Assembly: GCA_015058625.1 (NCBI GenBank)
Contig: SVCA01000001.1
Location: 186,001 to 250,000 of the forward strand
Direction of reading: 5' to 3'
DNA: 64,000 nt
Source of the DNA: Pseudoselenomonas ruminantium
GTDB lineage: Bacteria; Bacillota; Negativicutes; Selenomonadales; Selenomonadaceae
In this document: positions 42,401 to 51,530 of the stretch, piece after piece
Layout of the letters: each line of letters opens with the position of its first letter
Position numbering within the stretch: the stretch's first letter is position 1
Program-made: the position numbers and the translations under genes
The notes under the pieces: generated by a model
Told to the model about the DNA's origin: nothing
What the model saw: the letters and a program-made list of their open reading frames with translations, nothing else
The model's database searches: none

Positions 42401-43235
42401 CCGCAATATCCATCAACGTCACATCACGGTTTTCTCCGGCATAGAGTTCTTCCCTGTCCTGCAAGTATTTCGTATAAGCCTTGGCAATGCTCGGCGTGTA
42501 ATAACCCTTGGCAATCTGCACTTCATCCACCGCCGTAGTAAAGGTAGTATGACGGCAGTGGTCGGACCAATATGTATCAATTACTCTAAGTTCTGTAATG
42601 GTAGGAGGACGCTTTTCCGTATCCCGGAAGTAAATCTGGCAGAAAGCCATATCCGCCAGACTCATGGCAAAGCCCTTGGACTGCCAAAAATCCTGCAAAG
42701 CTTCGGCATCCAGATTATTGAAGTTTTCCAGCACTTCAACATCAGCAGGCTCCTCGTATTCACCAATCAGGGATTCCGGCTTCTCCAGGCTGGCCTCACG
42801 GCTTTCCACCTTATTGATGCAGTAATCCTTTATTTTGCCAAAGGTTTCTCTGTCCACATCACCGACAATGACGATAACCTTGGCCACCCGGATTTCCGGG
42901 CGTTCCTTCTGGGTAATCAGCTGCACGCACTGGGCTGCCGAGTCCGCCGTCTGGTCATACTGCCCCGGCAAAAATTCCACCGCAAAGACCCGGGAATTGG
43001 GGAACTTGGGCAATTTTTCCTCGTAGACAACATCTACCGGCGGTTCGGAGAAAACGACATTTTTCACCGCAGCGTATTCCTCATCGCTAAGGCCTTCAAT
43101 GTCATAACGCCGGATAATGCGGACGGCCTTCAGTTCGTCCAGGCGAAATGTCTCCTTGAGGTCATCGCACAGCTGCTGCGCAGGAATATCAAAATACCCC
43201 TGTCGTTTTTCTACGAAAATTCTTCTCACAGTCAT
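39456..43235 (-). CDS. purL: phosphoribosylformylglycinamidine synthase, single-chain
   Basis: 1259 residues. Fourth purine step, FGAR to FGAM using glutamine. The synthase halves show DTYWSDHCRHTTF (about residue 227), FKNETHNHPTEIEPFGGAAT (about 325-344) and GGKDSMSG (about 795). The glutaminase domain at the C-terminus has PGGFSGGDEP and GICNGFQALIKLGLVPYG with the catalytic Cys (near 1120). This fused form replaces the PurS-PurQ-PurL set of Bacillus and is usual in clostridia and Negativicutes. RBS GGAGG is 11 bases before the ATG. No other pur genes are adjacent. Confidence 0.97.
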   Translation of the reverse strand: MTVRRIFVEKRQGYFDIPAQQLCDDLKETFRLDELKAVRIIRRYDIEGLSDEEYAAVKNVVFSEPPVDVVYEEKLPKFPNSRVFAVEFLPGQYDQTADSAAQCVQLITQKERPEIRVAKVIVIVGDVDRETFGKIKDYCINKVESREASLEKPESLIGEYEEPADVEVLENFNNLDAEALQDFWQSKGFAMSLADMAFCQIYFRDTEKRPPTITELRVIDTYWSDHCRHTTFTTAVDEVQIAKGYYTPSIAKAYTKYLQDREELYAGENRDVTLMDIAVIGMKALRKDGKLADLDKSEEINACSIVVEADIDGKKEDWLVMFKNETHNHPTEIEPFGGAATCLGGAIRDPLSGRSYVYQAMRVTGAADPRRLLKDTLPGKLPQKKITLGAAAGYSSYGNQIGLATGQVREVYHEGYMAKRMEIGAVIAAAPKANVVREVPAAGDIVVLVGGRTGRDGCGGATGSSKEHTEESLTSCGAEVQKGNPPTERKIQRLFRNPVVSRMIKRCNDFGAGGVAVAIGELAPGLTINLDAVKKKYKGLDGTELAISESQERMAVVIRPEHLGKFAQLADEENLEATKVAEITKEPRLIMKWRGNAIVQMNRSFLDTNGVRQHVKAKITSPDEKNRYLRTIPAAVEAEKKNLEQSWLTNLKDLNVCSQKGLAERFDSTIGGNSVLMPFGGKRQLTPAEGMVAKLPVEGAETNTATAMTFGLNPALTEWSPFHGALYAVVEAAAKMVALGGRADKIRLTFQEYFESLGKDEEKWGKPFAALLGALWAQHELEIPAIGGKDSMSGTFEDIHVPPTLAAFAVTTLKASDAVSPEFKYPGNKVYLVPAPKDEQDLPDFPKMRKRWALVTDLMEKHRVFAAQSIGVGGIAAAVSKMVLGNGVGFKFTKPMMRNELFTPDYGALLLEVADSERLEKILSEAGCQLIGETTAGPSVVCDDAVIMLADIETAYTKPLEKIFPTQVKQYPKERIMDMTYTEGVAIRSHTKLARPQVFIPVFPGTNCEYDSARAWERAGAKAETLVIRNLTPSAVEESVEAIVKGIKEANIIMLPGGFSGGDEPDGSGKFIAAMFRNPRIKEEVHKLLFKRDGLMLGICNGFQALIKLGLVPYGEIRDLVDSSPTLTYNNIGRHVSCMVQTKVVSNLSPWFNNVNVGDVHTIAVSHGEGRFVADKEILARMRVRGQIATQYVDENENPSLYIPYNPNGSVSAVEGITSPDGRVLGKMGHSERIGKDIARNVPGEKDQQLFEAGVAYYQ

Positions 43236-43263
43236 GAATCTTCTTTTCCTCCAGACACTAAAT

Positions 43264-43292
43264 AGAATAAATACATAAAGCTATATAGACAA
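43264..43292 (-). promoter_or_regulatory. possible promoter of purL
   Basis: Minus strand TTGTCT (43287-43292), 17-base spacer, TATTCT (43264-43269), 29 bp before the start codon. Moderate match; directly after the terminator hairpin of the upstream gene. Confidence 0.45.
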
Positions 43293-43293
43293 A

Positions 43294-43334
43294 CAGGCAT
43301 AGAGACACCTACGCAAATAGGGTCTCTATGCCTG
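43294..43334 (-). terminator. terminator of the YhcH-like gene
   Basis: A 13-bp stem, CAGGCATAGAGAC (43294-43306) with GTCTCTATGCCTG (43322-43334), followed on the minus strand by TTTGTC. It lies 5 bp after the stop of the YhcH-like gene. Confidence 0.75.
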
Positions 43335-43338
43335 TATA

Positions 43339-43815
43339 TCACAAACTGTCAATGGCGACTTTCACAACCACCTTGGTTACCTTGCCCGGCTTGTCATCCA
43401 CAACCGAAGCCTGCGGGCGATGTACATCCTCAGGATAAAGCACCGCAAAACAGCCCGGCGAAAGCACAATGCTGCTATCGGGAACCAGGGCTTTATAGAA
43501 GGTTACATCCCGCTCCGCATCATAGGGAGCTTCTTCTTCCAAATCGGGGCTTAAAGGACACCAGCCCATAAACTCCTCGCCTTCCGCTATAAACTGAATG
43601 TCCACGAACTTTCGATGGGTCTCCGGCTTACAATCTTTCTCCGGACGCGTCGTATAGCGCTGCACATTAGCAAAACACTTATCCCCTGCAATAGGATATT
43701 TGCCATCTGCCATCTGGGTGAAATCATGATCACGCAAATAGTCAAGCGCCTTCTGGATAATCGCCGGATAATCTACATGATTTTCGTCCAATGTATCCAT
43801 ACTGCCGATAATCAT
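43339..43815 (-). CDS. YhcH/YjgK/YiaL family protein
   Basis: 158 residues from ATG 43815 (GGAGAGGG seven bases upstream). The family (DUF386) is a cupin-like beta-barrel implicated in sugar or sialic-acid metabolism. Seen: ETHRKFVDIQFIAEGEEFMGW (about residues 65-85), with conserved His and Glu metal ligands, and CFAVLYPEDVHRPQ (about 125-138) with the third His. A longer frame upstream is not supported. Single gene between purL and the autotransporters, so the substrate cannot be inferred. Confidence 0.9.
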   Translation of the reverse strand: MIIGSMDTLDENHVDYPAIIQKALDYLRDHDFTQMADGKYPIAGDKCFANVQRYTTRPEKDCKPETHRKFVDIQFIAEGEEFMGWCPLSPDLEEEAPYDAERDVTFYKALVPDSSIVLSPGCFAVLYPEDVHRPQASVVDDKPGKVTKVVVKVAIDSL

Positions 43816-43928
43816 TTCACAACCCTCTCCTGTCGTACATTCTGTAAAGAAACAATCTTTCATAAACATTTTACCTAAAAGATTTGTATTATGCAAGTAT
43901 ATATGCGCACTATCTTCTGACGCATCAC

Positions 43929-43967
43929 AAAAACTTCCCCTGCAAGCCATTTACTTCGCAGGGGAAG
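43929..43967 (-). terminator. terminator of the autotransporter pair
   Basis: CTTCCCCTGC (43934-43943) pairs with GCAGGGGAAG (43958-43967); TTTTTG follows on the minus strand. It lies 7 bp past the autotransporter stop. Confidence 0.85.
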
Positions 43968-43973
43968 CTGCAT

Positions 43974-46900
43974 TTACCACATGCGGCGCAGAGTTACTGC
44001 ACACATGATATCCCGGTCGTGACTGCCGCGCGCAAAAGCTGCATCGCCCGACACAGACCAGCCTGGCTTAAATTCCGTTTCACCGCTGATGGACATCACC
44101 AGATGTGTCTTATCCTGCTGGCCGCGCATTTCAAAAACAGATGGGCCGCCACCGACAAGGCCAAAGGTCACCCGCGGATTGGCTCCGCTGAATGCGTGCT
44201 TTACACCCAAGCGCATGGCGTAGCTGCCTCTGTTCAGATAGCGCTTGAACTCCACACCCAAACCTGTCGCAAAATATGTATTGCCTGCACTGTTGACTCT
44301 TTGGCCTACCGTGCCCACATCATTTTCCTTGTAGCCATCCTGCCACAAATGAGATAACTGCATATTGACGTAGGGGCTCACATGCCAAGTGGCCACTTTA
44401 TTCGCCTGCAGGTCGTACTTGTATTCGCCGCCTAATTCCAAAATGTGGCTGTTGTAATCGGCTTTAGCTGTGCCAATGTCCGTGATGCCTCGGCTCAGGT
44501 CATGCTTCAACCAGCCATGATTCAAATAAACGTAACCTTCATGGGGGCCGCGCTTGTAGCCGGCATATACACCCAGACGCGTATCCTGCACGGTACTGCT
44601 GGCAGAGCCTGCCGCAAAAGAGCTGTTGCCATAGCTGACAAAGCCACCCACGCGCCAGTTTTTGCCCACCGCCTTGTCATAGCCTAAAGCAAAAGTCGTA
44701 CCATGATAATTGGCACCGCCTTTTAACTCACCCCAGTTTTTGGCCGTCTTGAACCAGATATTGTTTTCCACGGGCAGGTCAACTTTTGCCTGCAATTTCA
44801 ATCCTTCATTGACTGTGGAATCCTTATTGTCGGCTAGGTTTGAAACTGGAACACGGACATCAATATTATTCATGGCATAGGCTTCTGCCAGTCGCGTGGA
44901 CAGAATATGGCTGGTCACGGTGCTGGTCTGCGTCATACTTATGCCCTGTGCAGCATTCGGCGACGAAATATCCGTCAAGGCTTTGGCTGCCGTTTCCGGT
45001 TCGAGGGAGAATAATTTGCGTAACTCACCCTTTTGGAATTTCTCGTCACCCAGGCCGTCATACATATTCATTACAGCATTGTAGGTATTATTCACTGCCG
45101 CGTCCGTGGTGCCTAAGTTATTAGCTGCCATCGTATCTACTGTAATCGTATTGCCACTGATTTTTCCTTGGGCATTAAGCATACCGGAAACGGGTGCTTC
45201 TTTAGCAAGATTGGTTATTGTTTCACTGCCCGTAATATTATTTGCCGTAAGGACAGGCTTATTCTGCTCCCCTGGCAGCATGTTATAGGCAGTCACCGTT
45301 GAGCCTGTAATATCAGCATCACCATTGACAATTATCTGCCCCTTCTCACCGCCGCCATAGGCCTGCAGATTACCATTGGATACCAACTTGCCATCGGATA
45401 CCGACTTGCCCTTAATCTCCATATTGGTATTTGCTGATGAGGCTCCAATAGTACCGTGATTGATAAGCTGACCTGTAGTATCCGTAAATCCATCCATAGC
45501 ATTTACTGTATATTTACCACCCAACAGAGCCGCATCTTTTTCCACCTGCACATTTACTACATTTGCTGTTCCTTCATAGGTCAGTGTCCCGGCCTTAACA
45601 TTCATCTTCATGTTATCTTCGCCGGTGATATTGCCACCATAGTACAAATCCGTATTGAAATTGAGATTGGTCACCAGGTCCGGAATATATGCATTGTAAT
45701 CATACGAAGTACCCATATACTGAATTTTTAAGGCATCTGAGCCATCACCTTTTACACCATTATAAGCCCCTTCGCATTCCGATGCATAAAACTGCTTCCA
45801 GTCGGAAGTAATATTGCCCTGAATGCTGGCACCTTCATTGATGTTAATTTCTTTTACAAAGGCATTCTTGGCGATATAGATGGCATTCTCATCACCAATG
45901 AGCGTACCAGACAAATTATATTGTTCTACCAACGGCCCATCTAACTCGTCTTTATTGGCATTGTAGGTATTTGCATCCATATCATTCAGGACAAGATTTT
46001 CAGCTGAAGTAATTGTCCCTGCTGGTATTTCCTTAGTAGCCTTATCCCATGATTGAACTTCTCGTTTGTAGCGGATATACGAACCACGATACTCATCATC
46101 AGCCCCATTCGTACTAGAACCAAAGTCAAAGCGTACACCTGTACCGCCTTCACCTCTGGCTGTTACCGTTCCGGCCTGATCTATCGTATGATTTCTGCCA
46201 TAAGCTATTAAAAGGCCGTTGCCGCGCAGACCGTCCGCATGGATTTCTGTATCTTCTGGCACAATCAGTTCATTGTCCGTACCATCTACCCGAACACCCA
46301 CAGCCCCCGCGCCGGCCGTCATAATATCCGCATTCTGCGTCACTTCGTTGTCCGAACCATAGATATGCAGGCCGATGCCCAAAGGCACCAAGCTATAAGT
46401 ATCGGCAAGATAGTCTGTGCCATCATCATTACGCGCAAAATAACCCTGATTATTGACGATAGTTCCGCCATTGCCATAGATGGACCTTCCATAAAGGGCC
46501 TTGCGGTCAAGCTTATAGCCCAGGTCCTGCATAACCGCCAGCTCTACCTCCAAAAAGGTCGTGTAGTTACTATATTCACGATGACTCATCATACCAGATG
46601 TCTGCAAATGACTGCCCTCAAACTTATATTCACCACTACCGTCTGTTTTCTTTTCCCAGCCATTTACCGGCAGAGCGGAACGCCCGAAGAATTTTGCCCC
46701 GCCCAAAGCTTCTGTCACATGGTCACCATAAAAATAAGCATAAACACTACCTTCGTCATCTTGACTATCTTCATCATCTTGGCTGGCTTCCTTCTTAGAC
46801 ACATTCTCCACCACAAAAGCCTTCTCATCTTGCTCTTCAGAAATTCTCATTCCAGCCTCAGCAGCTCTACCATCTTTATCCCGCAAATGCAGTGTCCATG

Positions 46901-47663
46901 AACCATCCGTAATAATATCGTCAAAATACCATCCGTCATCTTTCTCTGTTCCAGCACAGGATATCCCCAAAGCATGTCCCAGTTCATGACGAAAAGTTCC
47001 CACAAAATCAGTAGCCTGTTCATTGGTAGGCAGAACTGTATTGGCATCTATCCACCAACCCTTAATAGCACCATCACGATTAGCTCCCATATGTCTGCCA
47101 ATCGTCACATCACTAAAAGTATATCTTCCCTTAGGCAAGACACCATCTTTAGCCTCCCCATAAGTAAGGGGCATTATTTTTGCCCCCTCCTGCAACTGCT
47201 CACCCAAATAAAACGCACCATCTTTGCTACTGCTGCTTGAAGATTTATTAATTCCATCAGAATCTATCGAATATGTACCAGCAGATGCATTTTGTCGATT
47301 ATCCGTTGAGACAAAAATCTGCCAAGGTGTAGTATTTTCTGCTCCAGGCGCTATAATATCTGTCCAATACGCCGTACTGTCCAGCGTGGCTTTAATAAGC
47401 GTATCATTTAAACGATATGTTGGCGGGGCAATCAGCCAGCCACTGGCACCTCCAGCACCAATGCCATAACCTTCCCCTCCCTCTTTTGGGGCCATAAAAC
47501 GTATTTCAGCAAATGTCTTGCCGCCATATTTAGAATATTCCGTTGCAAAATAGGGAGATTCTGTTTCTGTTGCGCCACAAGTTAAGGGCATAGCCAGACT
47601 TGATAGCACTGCGGCTGTCAGTGCATAAATCTGTTTCGTTGCAAAATTCCTTTTTTGTTTCAT
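43974..47663 (-). CDS. autotransporter with HExxH passenger (downstream copy)
   Basis: 1229 residues from ATG 47663 (GGGTGAGGAAT upstream). Signal peptide: basic start, then ALTAAVLSSLAMPLTCGA. The N-terminal domain (about 35-400) holds FRHELGHALGISC at about 224-236, a zinc-protease HExxHxxG motif, but the third metzincin His position is Cys; further on SHLQTSGMMSHREYSN offers later His residues and a Met-turn-like segment. A Gly/Asn-rich beta-helix passenger (about 400-920) follows, then an autotransporter barrel (about last 290 residues) ending in Trp (TLRRMW), the outer-membrane assembly signal. It follows its paralogue by 46 bp and shares its terminator. Probably a surface or secreted protease; activity is inference. 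Confidence 0.88.
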   Translation of the reverse strand: MKQKRNFATKQIYALTAAVLSSLAMPLTCGATETESPYFATEYSKYGGKTFAEIRFMAPKEGGEGYGIGAGGASGWLIAPPTYRLNDTLIKATLDSTAYWTDIIAPGAENTTPWQIFVSTDNRQNASAGTYSIDSDGINKSSSSSSKDGAFYLGEQLQEGAKIMPLTYGEAKDGVLPKGRYTFSDVTIGRHMGANRDGAIKGWWIDANTVLPTNEQATDFVGTFRHELGHALGISCAGTEKDDGWYFDDIITDGSWTLHLRDKDGRAAEAGMRISEEQDEKAFVVENVSKKEASQDDEDSQDDEGSVYAYFYGDHVTEALGGAKFFGRSALPVNGWEKKTDGSGEYKFEGSHLQTSGMMSHREYSNYTTFLEVELAVMQDLGYKLDRKALYGRSIYGNGGTIVNNQGYFARNDDGTDYLADTYSLVPLGIGLHIYGSDNEVTQNADIMTAGAGAVGVRVDGTDNELIVPEDTEIHADGLRGNGLLIAYGRNHTIDQAGTVTARGEGGTGVRFDFGSSTNGADDEYRGSYIRYKREVQSWDKATKEIPAGTITSAENLVLNDMDANTYNANKDELDGPLVEQYNLSGTLIGDENAIYIAKNAFVKEININEGASIQGNITSDWKQFYASECEGAYNGVKGDGSDALKIQYMGTSYDYNAYIPDLVTNLNFNTDLYYGGNITGEDNMKMNVKAGTLTYEGTANVVNVQVEKDAALLGGKYTVNAMDGFTDTTGQLINHGTIGASSANTNMEIKGKSVSDGKLVSNGNLQAYGGGEKGQIIVNGDADITGSTVTAYNMLPGEQNKPVLTANNITGSETITNLAKEAPVSGMLNAQGKISGNTITVDTMAANNLGTTDAAVNNTYNAVMNMYDGLGDEKFQKGELRKLFSLEPETAAKALTDISSPNAAQGISMTQTSTVTSHILSTRLAEAYAMNNIDVRVPVSNLADNKDSTVNEGLKLQAKVDLPVENNIWFKTAKNWGELKGGANYHGTTFALGYDKAVGKNWRVGGFVSYGNSSFAAGSASSTVQDTRLGVYAGYKRGPHEGYVYLNHGWLKHDLSRGITDIGTAKADYNSHILELGGEYKYDLQANKVATWHVSPYVNMQLSHLWQDGYKENDVGTVGQRVNSAGNTYFATGLGVEFKRYLNRGSYAMRLGVKHAFSGANPRVTFGLVGGGPSVFEMRGQQDKTHLVMSISGETEFKPGWSVSGDAAFARGSHDRDIMCAVTLRRMW
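44086..44414. repeat. 329-bp tract identical to 47822-48150
   Basis: By eye, 44086-44414 and 47822-48150 match at every base (offset 3736), inside the barrel-coding parts of the two autotransporters, while sequence on both sides differs at several percent or more. Direct orientation. Confidence 0.85.
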
Positions 47664-47709
47664 ATTCCTCACCCTTTTCTTGTAAATCATATACATCAAC
47701 GGTTCCCTT

Positions 47710-50700
47710 TTACCACATGCGGCGAAGGGTTACTGCACACATGATATCCCGGTCGTGACTGCCACGCGCAAAAGCTGCGTCGCCCGAAACAGACCAGCCC
47801 GGCTTAAATTCCGTTTCACCACTGATGGACATCACCAGATGTGTCTTATCCTGCTGGCCGCGCATTTCAAAAACAGATGGGCCGCCACCGACAAGGCCAA
47901 AGGTCACCCGCGGATTGGCTCCGCTGAATGCGTGCTTTACACCCAAGCGCATGGCGTAGCTGCCTCTGTTCAGATAGCGCTTGAACTCCACACCCAAACC
48001 TGTCGCAAAATATGTATTGCCTGCACTGTTGACTCTTTGGCCTACCGTGCCCACATCATTTTCCTTGTAGCCATCCTGCCACAAATGAGATAACTGCATA
48101 TTGACGTAGGGGCTCACATGCCAAGTGGCCACTTTATTCGCCTGCAGGTCATACTTATATTCGCCGCCTAATTCCAAAATGCGACTGTCATAATCTGCTT
48201 TAGCCATACCAATGCCCGTTATCCCTCGCCTCAAGTCATTTTTCAGCCAGCCATGATTCAAATAAACATAGCCCTCATGAGGACCACGCTTATAGCCGGC
48301 ATATACGCCCAAGCGCGTATCCTGCACGGTGCTGCTGGCAGAACCTGCCGCAAAGGAGCTGTTGCCATAACTGACAAAGCCACCCACGCGCCAGTTCTTC
48401 CCAGCCGCCTTGTCATAACCTAAAGCAAAAGTCGTACCATGATAATTAGCCCCGCCTTTTAAGTCTCCCCAGTTCTTAGCCGTCTTGAACCAGATATTGT
48501 TTTCCACGGGCAAATCAACTTGTGCCTGCAGTTTCAATCCTTCATTAACGGCGGAATCCTTATCATCGACCAGCTTAGAAACCGGAACATGGACATCCAT
48601 ATCATTCATGGCATAAGCTTCTGCCAGTCGCGTGGATAGAATATGACTGGTCACGGTGTTAGTCTGTGTCATAGTCATGCCATATACTGCATTAGGAGAA
48701 GAAATATCCGTTAAGGCTTTGACTGCTGTTTCCGGTTCGAGGGAGAATAACTTGCGCAGTTCACCCTTCTGGTATTTTTCCTCACCTAGTCCATTATACA
48801 TATCCATTACGGCATCGTAAGTTTTATTTACGGCCACATCCGTGGTACCTAAGTTATTGGCTGCCATCGTATCTACTGTAATCGTATTGCCACTGATTTT
48901 TCCTTGGGCATTAAGCATACCAGAAACTGGAGTTGCCTCATTAGCATTGGTGATATCCCCAACGATTGATTGTGCCGTAAGAACAGTCTTATTCTTCTCC
49001 CCTGGCAACATTTCATAGGCAGTCACCGTTGACCCATCAATCGCAGCCATGCCATTGACATTTATTTGGCCGCCAGCACCGCCACCGTAAGCCTGCAAAT
49101 TGCCATTGGATACTAATTTGCCATTAATCGTCATATTACGGTCAGCTGCGGAGGCTCCGATAGTGCCCGAATTAATAAGCCAACCTGTGGTATCATCAGA
49201 CGTACCTGCACTCATTCTACTGCTCATATCATTTACATTATACGTACCGCCCAACAGAGCCGCATCTTCTGCTACCTGCACGCTTACTACATTGGCTGTA
49301 CCTTCATAGGTCAGTGTCCCGGCATTAACCTTCATCTTCACATTATCTGCACCGGTGATATTGCCACTATAGTACAGGTCAGCATTGAAATTGAGATTGG
49401 TCACCAGGTCCGGAATATATGCATTGTAATCATACGAAGTACCCTTATACTGAATTTTTAAGGCATCTGAGCCATCACCTTTTACACCATTATAAGCTCC
49501 TTCACATTCCGTCGCCCCAAACTGTTTCCAGTTGGACGTGATATTGCCCTGAATGCTGGCGCCTTTATTAATGTTGATATTCTTTACAAAGGCATTCTTG
49601 GAAATATAGATTGCATTATCCGCGCCAATAAGTGTACCGGACAAGTTATAGTTCTCTACCAATGGTCCCTCTAATTCAGCTGCATTGGCATTGTAGGTAT
49701 TTGCGTCCATAGCTTTCAAGGCCAGATTTTCAGCCTTGGAAATTTTTCCACTAGCATCAACCGTTCGCTTAAAGCGGATATACGAGCCACGATACTCATC
49801 TCTGGCTCCGTTCGAGCTGGAACCAAAGTCAAAGCGTACCCCCGTGCCGCCTTCACCACTGGCTGTTACGGTTCCGGCCTGCTCTATCGTATGGTTTCTG
49901 CCATACGCAATCAAGAGGCCATTGCCACGCCTGCCGTCTGCATGGATTTCTGTATTCTCCGGCACAATCAGTGTGTTGCCCGTGCCATCTACCCGGACAC
50001 CTACAGCTCCCGTACCTTTTGTCATGATATCCGCATTCTGCGTCACCTTGTTATTCGAACCATAGATATGCAGGCCAACGCCCAAGGGCACGAGGCTATA
50101 GGTATTGACCAGATATTCTGTTCCCCCAACGTTGCGCGCGAAATATCCCTGATTGTTGACGATAGTGCCGCCGTTGCCATAGATAGACCGGCCATAAAAA
50201 GCCTTGCGGTCAATCTGATACCCTAGGTCCTGCATAACCGCCAGTTCTACCTCCAAAAAGGTCGTATAGTTGGAGTACTTCCTATGGCTCATCATGCCAG
50301 CCGTCTGCAAATGTGAGCCGTCAAACATCCAAGTCTCTCCCGACCCTTCCCAGCCATTTACCGGCAGGGCGGAACGGCCAAAAAATTTGGCCCCGTCCAA
50401 AACTTCTGTCACATGGTTCCCATAAAAATAAGCGTAGCCGTTGCCATTCGCGTCGATATTCTTATCCACCACAAAATACTTTTTGCCGGATTCTCTTTCT
50501 ACATCATCATCATTATTCACAATCACCATACCGGCCTCAGCAGGTGTGCCTTCTTGATCCCGCAAATGTAATGTCCAGGAAGATGTATCCTTTATATCTT
50601 TGCTAATTCCTTTTAAATCCTCCGTTCTAGCCATACCTATGCCTAAAGCATGTCCAAGTTCATGACGAAAAGTTCCTACAAAATCCGTAGCTTGTTCATT

Positions 50701-51315
50701 GGTTGGCAGAACTGTGTCCGCATCTATCCACCAGCCATCAGCTGCACCATCACGCTTTACCCCCAAATGCTCACCAATCCGTATTACGCTAAAAGCATAT
50801 TTTCCTTCAGGCAGAACATCCTGTGTCGTATATGTTAAGGGCGTAAAAATCGTCCCTTTCTGCAGCTGGTCCTTCACATAGAACACATCAGTTCGATAGC
50901 AATTCGTTATTGGAGCCGCTCCAGGAGAATCCAGCGATAGTGAGACGGCATCAGCGTTTACATCCCCAAATGTGGTGACAAAAATCTGCCAAGGTGTTGT
51001 ATTTTTTGCTTTAGGCGCCAAAATATTTTTCCAATAATCCGTACTTATCACAGTGGCTTCAATAAGTTCATCTCTTAAATTAAATTTTGCTGGACTGACC
51101 AGCCAGCGCGGATCATCCAGTGTCTTTAGATCTCCAGCACCTATTCCGTACCCCTCATTCATAAATTTTAAATCCGCAAAATGCTTGCCGTTGTAATCAG
51201 TGTATCTCGTTTCCCAATACGGAACTACCGGCTCATCTGCCGCTGCATATGATAACGGCATGGCCAGACTGGACAAAACCGCTAACGTCAGTACATAATT
51301 CCTTTTGTTACGCAT
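47710..51315 (-). CDS. autotransporter with HExxH passenger (upstream copy)
   Basis: 1201 residues. Signal peptide RNKRNYVLTLAVLSSLAMP...AAA. Same plan as its neighbour: FRHELGHALGIGM (about 216-228), with Met in the third-ligand position; GMMSHRKYSNYTTFLEVELA (about 350); a beta-helix passenger with runs such as NAFVKNININKGASIQGNIT; and a C-terminal barrel nearly identical to the partner's, ending TLRRMW. The N-domains differ most (about half identical by eye) and the barrels least, so the pair arose by tandem duplication followed by divergence and local conversion. First gene of the two-gene unit. The ribosome site before the ATG is GGGGAAGAGGGG. Confidence 0.88.
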   Translation of the reverse strand: MRNKRNYVLTLAVLSSLAMPLSYAAADEPVVPYWETRYTDYNGKHFADLKFMNEGYGIGAGDLKTLDDPRWLVSPAKFNLRDELIEATVISTDYWKNILAPKAKNTTPWQIFVTTFGDVNADAVSLSLDSPGAAPITNCYRTDVFYVKDQLQKGTIFTPLTYTTQDVLPEGKYAFSVIRIGEHLGVKRDGAADGWWIDADTVLPTNEQATDFVGTFRHELGHALGIGMARTEDLKGISKDIKDTSSWTLHLRDQEGTPAEAGMVIVNNDDDVERESGKKYFVVDKNIDANGNGYAYFYGNHVTEVLDGAKFFGRSALPVNGWEGSGETWMFDGSHLQTAGMMSHRKYSNYTTFLEVELAVMQDLGYQIDRKAFYGRSIYGNGGTIVNNQGYFARNVGGTEYLVNTYSLVPLGVGLHIYGSNNKVTQNADIMTKGTGAVGVRVDGTGNTLIVPENTEIHADGRRGNGLLIAYGRNHTIEQAGTVTASGEGGTGVRFDFGSSSNGARDEYRGSYIRFKRTVDASGKISKAENLALKAMDANTYNANAAELEGPLVENYNLSGTLIGADNAIYISKNAFVKNININKGASIQGNITSNWKQFGATECEGAYNGVKGDGSDALKIQYKGTSYDYNAYIPDLVTNLNFNADLYYSGNITGADNVKMKVNAGTLTYEGTANVVSVQVAEDAALLGGTYNVNDMSSRMSAGTSDDTTGWLINSGTIGASAADRNMTINGKLVSNGNLQAYGGGAGGQINVNGMAAIDGSTVTAYEMLPGEKNKTVLTAQSIVGDITNANEATPVSGMLNAQGKISGNTITVDTMAANNLGTTDVAVNKTYDAVMDMYNGLGEEKYQKGELRKLFSLEPETAVKALTDISSPNAVYGMTMTQTNTVTSHILSTRLAEAYAMNDMDVHVPVSKLVDDKDSAVNEGLKLQAQVDLPVENNIWFKTAKNWGDLKGGANYHGTTFALGYDKAAGKNWRVGGFVSYGNSSFAAGSASSTVQDTRLGVYAGYKRGPHEGYVYLNHGWLKNDLRRGITGIGMAKADYDSRILELGGEYKYDLQANKVATWHVSPYVNMQLSHLWQDGYKENDVGTVGQRVNSAGNTYFATGLGVEFKRYLNRGSYAMRLGVKHAFSGANPRVTFGLVGGGPSVFEMRGQQDKTHLVMSISGETEFKPGWSVSGDAAFARGSHDRDIMCAVTLRRMW
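47822..48150. repeat. 329-bp tract identical to 44086-44414
   Basis: Second copy of the zero-mismatch barrel tract, in the upstream autotransporter; the first flanking mismatches are at 47821 and 48151. Confidence 0.85.
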
Positions 51316-51477
51316 AAGAATCCCCTCTTCCCCTGCGTGTAATATTCCAAATATTTTTCCTTATATCCTTAATATCGTATAATAACCTCCGTTGTTTAAA
51401 TTAAAATAGGATTAAATTTTATAAATTTTATAATTAGACACTTTAGCCAAAAATCCTGCTCACCCGAGGCAATATTC

Positions 51478-51506
51478 TTGTCCATAAGCCAGCTATATGA
51501 TATAAT
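51478..51506 (+). promoter_or_regulatory. promoter of the Lrp-aminotransferase operon
   Basis: TTGTCC (51478-51483), 17-base spacer, TATAAT (51501-51506). The rest of the 51316-51585 gap holds a long A/T-rich stretch (51360-51440), presumably the promoter area of the divergent autotransporters, where I could not fix hexamers. Confidence 0.7.
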
Positions 51507-51530
51507 TAGCAGGTATAAAATTTAACCAAA

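Noticed and set aside
41394..43265. A 623-codon open frame on the plus strand opposite purL
   Set aside because: It is the antisense of a certain, conserved gene; high third-position GC opens the complementary frame. No ribosome site or family match. The same holds for long frames opposite mutL (4098-5039), mutS (5276-6382) and rqcH (9878-10861).
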